Shown piece after piece: positions 11,987-15,468 of a stretch of 15,468 bases of DNA. Numbering within the stretch: position 1 is the stretch's first letter; each line of letters opens with the position of its first letter. Source of the DNA: Agromyces sp. (GTDB lineage: Bacteria > Actinomycetota > Actinomycetes > Actinomycetales > Microbacteriaceae); contig JAPSJU010000021.1 in assembly GCA_031178025.1 (NCBI GenBank), forward strand, positions 1 through 15,468, given 5' to 3'. Below the pieces are notes generated by a model that saw only the letters and a list, made by a program, of their open reading frames with translations, did no database searches and was not told where the DNA came from. The translations under genes were made by a program, and so were the position numbers.

Positions 11987-13246
11987 TCAGGGCGGAGTCC
12001 AGTCCCGTCCATCGATCGCCCAGCAGATCATGAGCCAGCCGAGCTGGAGGGCCAGGAACAGGATCACCATCGACCACCGATACCATCGCGCCCGCGGCAG
12101 GGAGAGCGCACCGAGCAACGGGAAGAGCGGAGCCATGATCCGGAACGTGCTCGACTGCGGGAAGAACACGGCGAGCAGGTACAGCCCGTAGCTCACCGAC
12201 CAGGCGCGGATGTCGATCCCGAGCCGACGGACCGCCGGCGAGGCGATCACGAGCGCGAACGACACGATGATCGCGACGACGGCGATCGTGCCCCACGGCT
12301 GTCCGAGCCACCAGCCACCGGACTGGAACCATGCCGTGAACGGCACGAGCTCGCCGTAGCCGATGTAGGCGGAGCGCCAGGCGAGCTCGGTGTCGGTGTA
12401 CGCATGCAGGTCGCCGGTGACGGCCCAGGCGATCCCGATCCAGGCGAAGCCGACGACACCGGCGAAGACGGCCGCGGATGCGACGAGCACCCGCTCCCCG
12501 ACGGGGAACTCCTCTCGGCGCCGGTGCAGCCACCGCCACCCCCAGTGCAGCACGAGCGTCAACGCGAACGCGAGGGCGCCGGGCCTCGTGAACGCCCACA
12601 CGGCGATCACCGGGAAGAGCAGCGCGTACCGGCGATCGACGAGCAGGAGCAGGGCGAGTGCGATCCAGAGGAATCCGAGCGATTCGGCGTAGCCGAACTG
12701 CATGATCGGTGCCACCGGTGCGACGCAGAAGAGCACGACGGCGAAGAGCGCACGGTCGGGAGCGAGGAATCGCGACATGAGGCGGTGGAGCACGAGCGCT
12801 GCCCCGAGGCCCGCGACCGACGAGACGAGCACGGATGCGACGTCCCACGAGGCGCCGAACGACGTGAGCACGCCGACGATCGTCGGATAGACCGGGAGGA
12901 ACGCCCAGGCGTTCTCGGCCACGTGCCCGCTCTCGGTGAGCGGCAGCTCGGCCGGGTATCCGACGAACCAGACGACCTGGTACCAGCGGGCGTCCCACAG
13001 GTTGGCGTACTCGAAGTACCCGGGTCGCGCGTCCGTCCAGGCGTTCGGGCCCTGCACCTCGGCGAGCGCGAGCACGAACAGGGTGGTGACACCGCGGGCA
13101 GCGGCATAGACGAGCACGACCTTCGCCCACCACGGCAGCAGCCGCCAGCGCACGCGCGGCGACCACCGAGACACGCGCAGCGTCTCGCGCCGGAGCCCGC
13201 CCGGCGCGCTCGCAGCGCCGGCGTTCAGTGCGCGCCGGTCAGCCAC
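11987..13246 (-). CDS. PIG-V-like multi-pass membrane glycosyltransferase (probable mannosyltransferase)
   Basis: A 419-residue polytopic membrane protein with about 8-10 hydrophobic segments. After the first helix (about 41-62) comes NLWDARWYQVVWFVGYP with Asp85, then ENAWAFLPVYPTIVGVL. This WDxxWY...GYP...FxPxYP layout is that of PIG-V/GT-C type lipid-linked sugar mannosyltransferases, whose catalytic Asp lies in the first external loop. Later helices include ALFAVVLFCVAPVAPIMQFG and AYIGYGELVPF. It probably transfers a sugar from a polyprenyl-phosphate donor on the outer membrane face; donor and acceptor are unknown. GTG 13246 overlaps the end of dapE by 22 bases without a clear Shine-Dalgarno, so translation is probably coupled. 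A start some codons downstream (GTG before SRWSPR) is possible. Confidence 0.78.
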   Translation of the reverse strand: MADRRALNAGAASAPGGLRRETLRVSRWSPRVRWRLLPWWAKVVLVYAAARGVTTLFVLALAEVQGPNAWTDARPGYFEYANLWDARWYQVVWFVGYPAELPLTESGHVAENAWAFLPVYPTIVGVLTSFGASWDVASVLVSSVAGLGAALVLHRLMSRFLAPDRALFAVVLFCVAPVAPIMQFGYAESLGFLWIALALLLLVDRRYALLFPVIAVWAFTRPGALAFALTLVLHWGWRWLHRRREEFPVGERVLVASAAVFAGVVGFAWIGIAWAVTGDLHAYTDTELAWRSAYIGYGELVPFTAWFQSGGWWLGQPWGTIAVVAIIVSFALVIASPAVRRLGIDIRAWSVSYGLYLLAVFFPQSSTFRIMAPLFPLLGALSLPRARWYRWSMVILFLALQLGWLMICWAIDGRDWTPP

Positions 13247-14325
13247 GATCGGAGCGCGCGCTCGCAGGAGAGGATCTGGTCGGTCGCGACGCGCTCGTCA
13301 TCCGCGTGCGCCTTGAGAGGATCGCCGGGGCCGAAGTTCACCGCGGGGACGCCGAGGGCGCTGAAGCGCGCGACATCCGTCCAGCCGTACTTCGGCTTCG
13401 CCTCGCCCCCGACGGCGCGGACGAACTCCTGGGCGAGCGGATCGTCGAGACCCGGTCGCGCACCCTCGGCCTCGTCGACCACCGTGAGCTCGTACTCGGG
13501 GAAGAGCCGCTGCACGTGCTCGATCGCCTCGGCCACCGAGCGGTTCGGCGCGAACCGGTAGTTCACGTGGAGCATCGCCTCATCGGGGATCACGTTGCCG
13601 GCGATGCCGCCCGTCACGCCCACGGCGTTGAGCCCCTCCCGGTAGGCGAGCCCATCGACTTCGACCGTCTCGGGCTGATAGGCGGCGAGCCGGTCGAGCG
13701 CCGGGGCGAGCTTGTGGATGGCGTTCTCGCCCACCCAGCCGCGCGCGGAGTGGGCGCGAAGCCCGTACGCGCGCAGTTCGACGCGGAGGTTGCCGTTGCA
13801 TCCGCCTTCGACCTGGCTGTTCGACGGTTCGCCGAGGATGGCGAAGTCGCCGGCGAACAGCTCGGGACGGTGACGCGCGAGGCGTCCGAGCCCGTTGAGC
13901 TCCGCCGAGACCTCTTCGTGGTCGTACCACATCCAGGTCAGGTCGACGGCGGGCTCGGCCAGCTCGAGCGCGAGCTTCAGCTGCACCGCGACGCCGGCCT
14001 TCATGTCGACCGTTCCCCGACCCCACAGGTAGCGCTGCCCGTCGATCGTCTCGAAGCGGGTCGGCAGGTTGTCGTTGATGGGCACGGTGTCGAGGTGCCC
14101 CGCGATCACGACGCGACGGTCGCGACCGAGATGCGTGCGGGCGACGACGGTGTCGCCGTCGCGGACGATCTCGAGATGGGCGGCATCCGACAACGCCTCG
14201 ACGATGAGGTCGGCGAGACGGGTCTCATCGCCCGACACGCTCGGCACGTCGCAGATGGCCCGGGTGATGGCGACCGAGTCGGCGGTCAGATCGAGCGCGG
14301 GCCGGTGCGAGACGGAATCAGGCAT
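13225..14325 (-). CDS. dapE: Succinyl-diaminopimelate desuccinylase
   Basis: A 366-residue M20-family zinc hydrolase that converts N-succinyl-LL-2,6-diaminopimelate to LL-diaminopimelate and succinate, feeding lysine and cell-wall synthesis. The residues expected for metal binding and catalysis are present: His77 and Asp79 in AGHLDTVP, Asp107 in GRGTVDMKAG, Glu137-Glu138 in DHEEVS, Glu166 in LGEPS and His340 near the C-terminus (LKAHADDERV). The dimerisation domain lies between (about 180-290, with LRAHSARGW). Length and motifs fit the actinobacterial DapE subgroup. ATG 14325 lies six bases after TAGACT, so the mRNA is probably leaderless. It is divergent from dapD, which supports the assignment over other M20 peptidases. 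The glycosyltransferase gene overlaps its 3' end. Confidence 0.94.
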   Translation of the reverse strand: MPDSVSHRPALDLTADSVAITRAICDVPSVSGDETRLADLIVEALSDAAHLEIVRDGDTVVARTHLGRDRRVVIAGHLDTVPINDNLPTRFETIDGQRYLWGRGTVDMKAGVAVQLKLALELAEPAVDLTWMWYDHEEVSAELNGLGRLARHRPELFAGDFAILGEPSNSQVEGGCNGNLRVELRAYGLRAHSARGWVGENAIHKLAPALDRLAAYQPETVEVDGLAYREGLNAVGVTGGIAGNVIPDEAMLHVNYRFAPNRSVAEAIEHVQRLFPEYELTVVDEAEGARPGLDDPLAQEFVRAVGGEAKPKYGWTDVARFSALGVPAVNFGPGDPLKAHADDERVATDQILSCERALRSWLTGAH

Positions 14326-14331
14326 GCACCG

Positions 14332-14337
14332 AGTCTA
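14332..14337 (-). promoter_or_regulatory. -10 of dapE (leaderless start)
   Basis: On the minus strand TAGACT is followed by six bases and ATG 14325, with no Shine-Dalgarno. It is the same hexamer and spacing as at the aldehyde dehydrogenase gene. Confidence 0.5.
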
Positions 14338-14374
14338 CGGATGCCGCTGCCGCGGCCGTGGACGGGCGCTCGCC

Positions 14375-14380
14375 TAGGCT
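14375..14380 (+). promoter_or_regulatory. -10 of dapD (leaderless start)
   Basis: TAGGCT, in the context CTAGGCTGGG, lies seven bases before ATG 14388 with no Shine-Dalgarno. The divergent dapE -10 ends 37 bases away, so the two upstream regions overlap. An 8-base palindrome GCCGCGGC (14349-14356) lies between them. Confidence 0.5.
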
Positions 14381-14387
14381 GGGAACC

Positions 14388-15344
14388 ATGCCCGCCATCG
14401 ACACCGCCTCCCCCGCAGCACGCATCGCATGGGGCCACGGACTCGCGACGGTCGCCGCCGACGGCACCGTGCTCGACACGTGGTTCCCCGCCCCCGCCCT
14501 CGGCGAGCCCGACGCCACGGGCATGCCCGTCGAGCTCTCGGCGCTCGCGGGCGGCGACGAACGACGGGCCGTCACCATCGAGGCCGTCACGGCGGTGATC
14601 GACCTGGACGCCGCCCCAGCCGGCACCACCGACGCCTACCTCAGGCTCCACGTGCTCTCGCACCTGCTCGCCCGGCCCAACACGGTCAACCTCGACGGCA
14701 TCTTCGCGCACCTTCCCGCCGTCGTCTGGACGAACGCCGGCCCCGTGCATCCGGCCGACTTCGATCGCCTCCGGCCCACGCTGCTCCGCGCCGGCATCCA
14801 CGCCACCGGCCTCGACAAGTTCCCGCGCCTCCTCGACTACCTGACACCCGAGCGGGTGCGCATCGCGGATGCCTCCCGCGTGCGCCTTGGTGCCCACCTC
14901 GCGCCCGGCACGACCGTCATGCACGAGGGATTCGTGAACTTCAACGCGGGAACGCTCGGCACGTCGATGGTCGAGGGGCGCATCTCGCAGGGCGTCGTCG
15001 TCGGCAACGGCAGCGACATCGGCGGCGGAGCGTCGATCATGGGCACGCTCTCGGGCGGCGGCACCGAGCGCGTCGTCATCGGCGAGCGTGCGCTCCTCGG
15101 CGCCAACTCCGGCATCGGGATCTCGATCGGCGACGACTCGGTCGTCGAAGCGGGACTCTACGTGACGGCCGGCACCAAGGTCGTCGTCGTCGGCGGCACA
15201 GGCGAACGGGCTCGCACCGTGAAGGCGGTCGAGCTCTCGGGCGTGCCGAACCTGCTCTTCCGCCGCAACTCGCTGAACGGACAGGTCGAAGTGCTCTCGC
15301 GCAGCGGCGAGGGCGTGGCCCTGAACACGGCGCTGCACGCCTGA
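14388..15344 (+). CDS. dapD: Tetrahydrodipicolinate N-succinyltransferase, actinobacterial type
   Basis: A 318-residue enzyme that transfers succinyl from succinyl-CoA to tetrahydrodipicolinate, the entry step of the succinylase branch of lysine/diaminopimelate synthesis. The N-terminal domain (1-150) begins ARIAWGHGLATVAADGTVLDTW. The C-terminal left-handed beta-helix (about 160-270) shows hexapeptide-like turns: LAPGTTVMHEGFVNFNAGTL, then GVVVGNGSDIGGGASIMGTL and ALLGANSGIGISIGDDSVV. The C-terminal strand region ends near RRNSLNGQVEVLSR. Length fits the actinobacterial DapD subgroup, which differs from the proteobacterial one. ATG 14388 is preferred over GTG 14358 because the -10-like TAGGCT lies between them, seven bases before 14388. 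It pairs with divergent dapE. Confidence 0.95.
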   Translation: MPAIDTASPAARIAWGHGLATVAADGTVLDTWFPAPALGEPDATGMPVELSALAGGDERRAVTIEAVTAVIDLDAAPAGTTDAYLRLHVLSHLLARPNTVNLDGIFAHLPAVVWTNAGPVHPADFDRLRPTLLRAGIHATGLDKFPRLLDYLTPERVRIADASRVRLGAHLAPGTTVMHEGFVNFNAGTLGTSMVEGRISQGVVVGNGSDIGGGASIMGTLSGGGTERVVIGERALLGANSGIGISIGDDSVVEAGLYVTAGTKVVVVGGTGERARTVKAVELSGVPNLLFRRNSLNGQVEVLSRSGEGVALNTALHA

Positions 15345-15370
15345 CCCTCGGAGCGCGTTCGGGCTACAGT
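15341..15370 (+). promoter_or_regulatory. Candidate promoter of the gene at 15425
   Basis: CTGACC (15341-15346) matches TTGACA at four positions. An 18-base spacer leads to TACAGT (15365-15370), in the context CTACAGTGGG. The -35 overlaps the dapD stop region. A start near 15377 gives a leader of about 48 bases. Confidence 0.45.
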
Positions 15371-15378
15371 GGGGCTCG

Positions 15379-15396
15379 GGCCGCCGCGTGGCGGCC
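15379..15396 (+). other. Hairpin in the leader of the last gene
   Basis: GGCCGCC (15379-15385), GCGT, GGCGGCC (15390-15396) is a perfect 7-bp stem. It lies 34 bases after the dapD stop and at the very 5' end of the predicted leader of the next gene. It could be a dapD terminator or a leader structure; there is no T-tract. Confidence 0.35.
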
Positions 15397-15414
15397 GTCG
15401 CCATGCGGTTCACG

Positions 15415-15420
15415 AAGGAG
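15415..15420 (+). promoter_or_regulatory. Shine-Dalgarno of the last gene
   Basis: AAGGAG lies four bases before GTG 15425. The spacing is slightly tight, but this is the only plausible start signal here. Confidence 0.55.
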
Positions 15421-15424
15421 TGAC

Positions 15425-15468
15425 GTGGGTACGGACGCCCCCAGGACCGGCGCTCACCGCGGGCTCAC
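15425..15468 (+). CDS. N-terminal fragment of an unidentified gene, cut by the window end
   Basis: GTG 15425 opens a frame that runs to the window end with 14 full codons: MGTDAPRTGAHRGL. It is preceded by a Shine-Dalgarno and a promoter-like pair. Too little sequence is present to assign a family. The polar N-terminus fits many membrane or soluble proteins. Confidence 0.5.
   Translation, partial: MGTDAPRTGAHRGL

Noticed and set aside
11978..13561. A 527-codon open frame on the plus strand opposite the glycosyltransferase
   Set aside because: Its translation is dominated by Arg/Glu/His/Pro with no domain, while the minus strand has convincing membrane segments and the WDxxWY motif.
14326..14387. 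Lysine riboswitch or leader peptide ahead of dapE or dapD
   Set aside because: The gap is 62 bases, too short for the roughly 170-base lysine riboswitch, and both mRNAs appear leaderless.
13228..14598. A 456-codon open frame on the plus strand opposite dapE
   Set aside because: It runs out of phase through dapE and into dapD, both of which have all their catalytic or structural motifs.
1..15468. Genomic island, phage or mobile element
   Set aside because: Uniform composition, housekeeping families and gene order resembling other actinobacteria; no integrase, transposase, tRNA end or direct-repeat boundary was seen.

Overview
The window is high-GC (around 70% by eye), almost fully coding bacterial chromosome. 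Protein content (actinobacterial-type DapD and DapE, a DUF3117 protein, a TatB that reads MFGLTFEKL, a soluble MgtE-N/CBS protein next to DUF1003 and Mrp) points to an actinobacterium. Codon style and neighbourhood suggest Microbacteriaceae (Agromyces/Microbacterium-like); the family-level assignment is inference. I see no tRNA, rRNA, CRISPR array, insertion sequence, prophage or integration scar, and no gap above 300 bases without a gene.

Layout. (1) 1-699: 3' part of an endonuclease/exonuclease/phosphatase protein. (2) 769-2325: Xaa-Pro aminopeptidase, convergent with a small PGPGW membrane protein (2365-2703). (3) 2811-4244: secreted M1-type zinc peptidase, divergent from the PGPGW gene and convergent with a YflT-like general stress membrane protein (4255-4926). 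(4) 5004-8918: a tight plus-strand operon of a soluble PRC/MgtE-N/CBS protein, a DUF1003 membrane protein, an Mrp/NBP35 ATPase and a lipoprotein of unknown function. (5) 8984-10534: succinate-semialdehyde-type aldehyde dehydrogenase, convergent with tatB (10550-10939). (6) 11030-11662: O-methyltransferase, divergent from tatB and convergent with a 57-residue DUF3117 protein (11671-11844). (7) 11987-14325: minus-strand dapE and an overlapping PIG-V-like membrane glycosyltransferase. (8) 14388-15344: dapD, divergent from dapE. (9) 15425 to the end: first 14 codons of another gene.

How genes relate. DapD and DapE are two steps of the succinylase branch of lysine/diaminopimelate synthesis and share a 62-bp divergent promoter region. 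The MgtE-like/DUF1003 pair has the look of a cation-linked membrane module. From memory, several of these genes (dapD, dapE, DUF3117, O-methyltransferase, tatB, mrp, the MgtE-like gene) lie in one chromosomal neighbourhood in Mycobacterium tuberculosis, so this is mostly conserved core sequence, not an island.

The strongest non-genic signal is promoter architecture. Eight genes that head transcription units have a -10-like hexamer exactly 6-7 bases before the start codon and no Shine-Dalgarno, which implies leaderless mRNAs; this also decides several starts. Genes inside operons and a few with 5' leaders have good Shine-Dalgarno sites. Other signals are an octamer (GGCATCCG/CGGATGCC) seen 12 times, and compact inverted repeats that contain stop codons at convergent gene ends. 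I did not find a clearly new defence, mobile or biosynthetic system.
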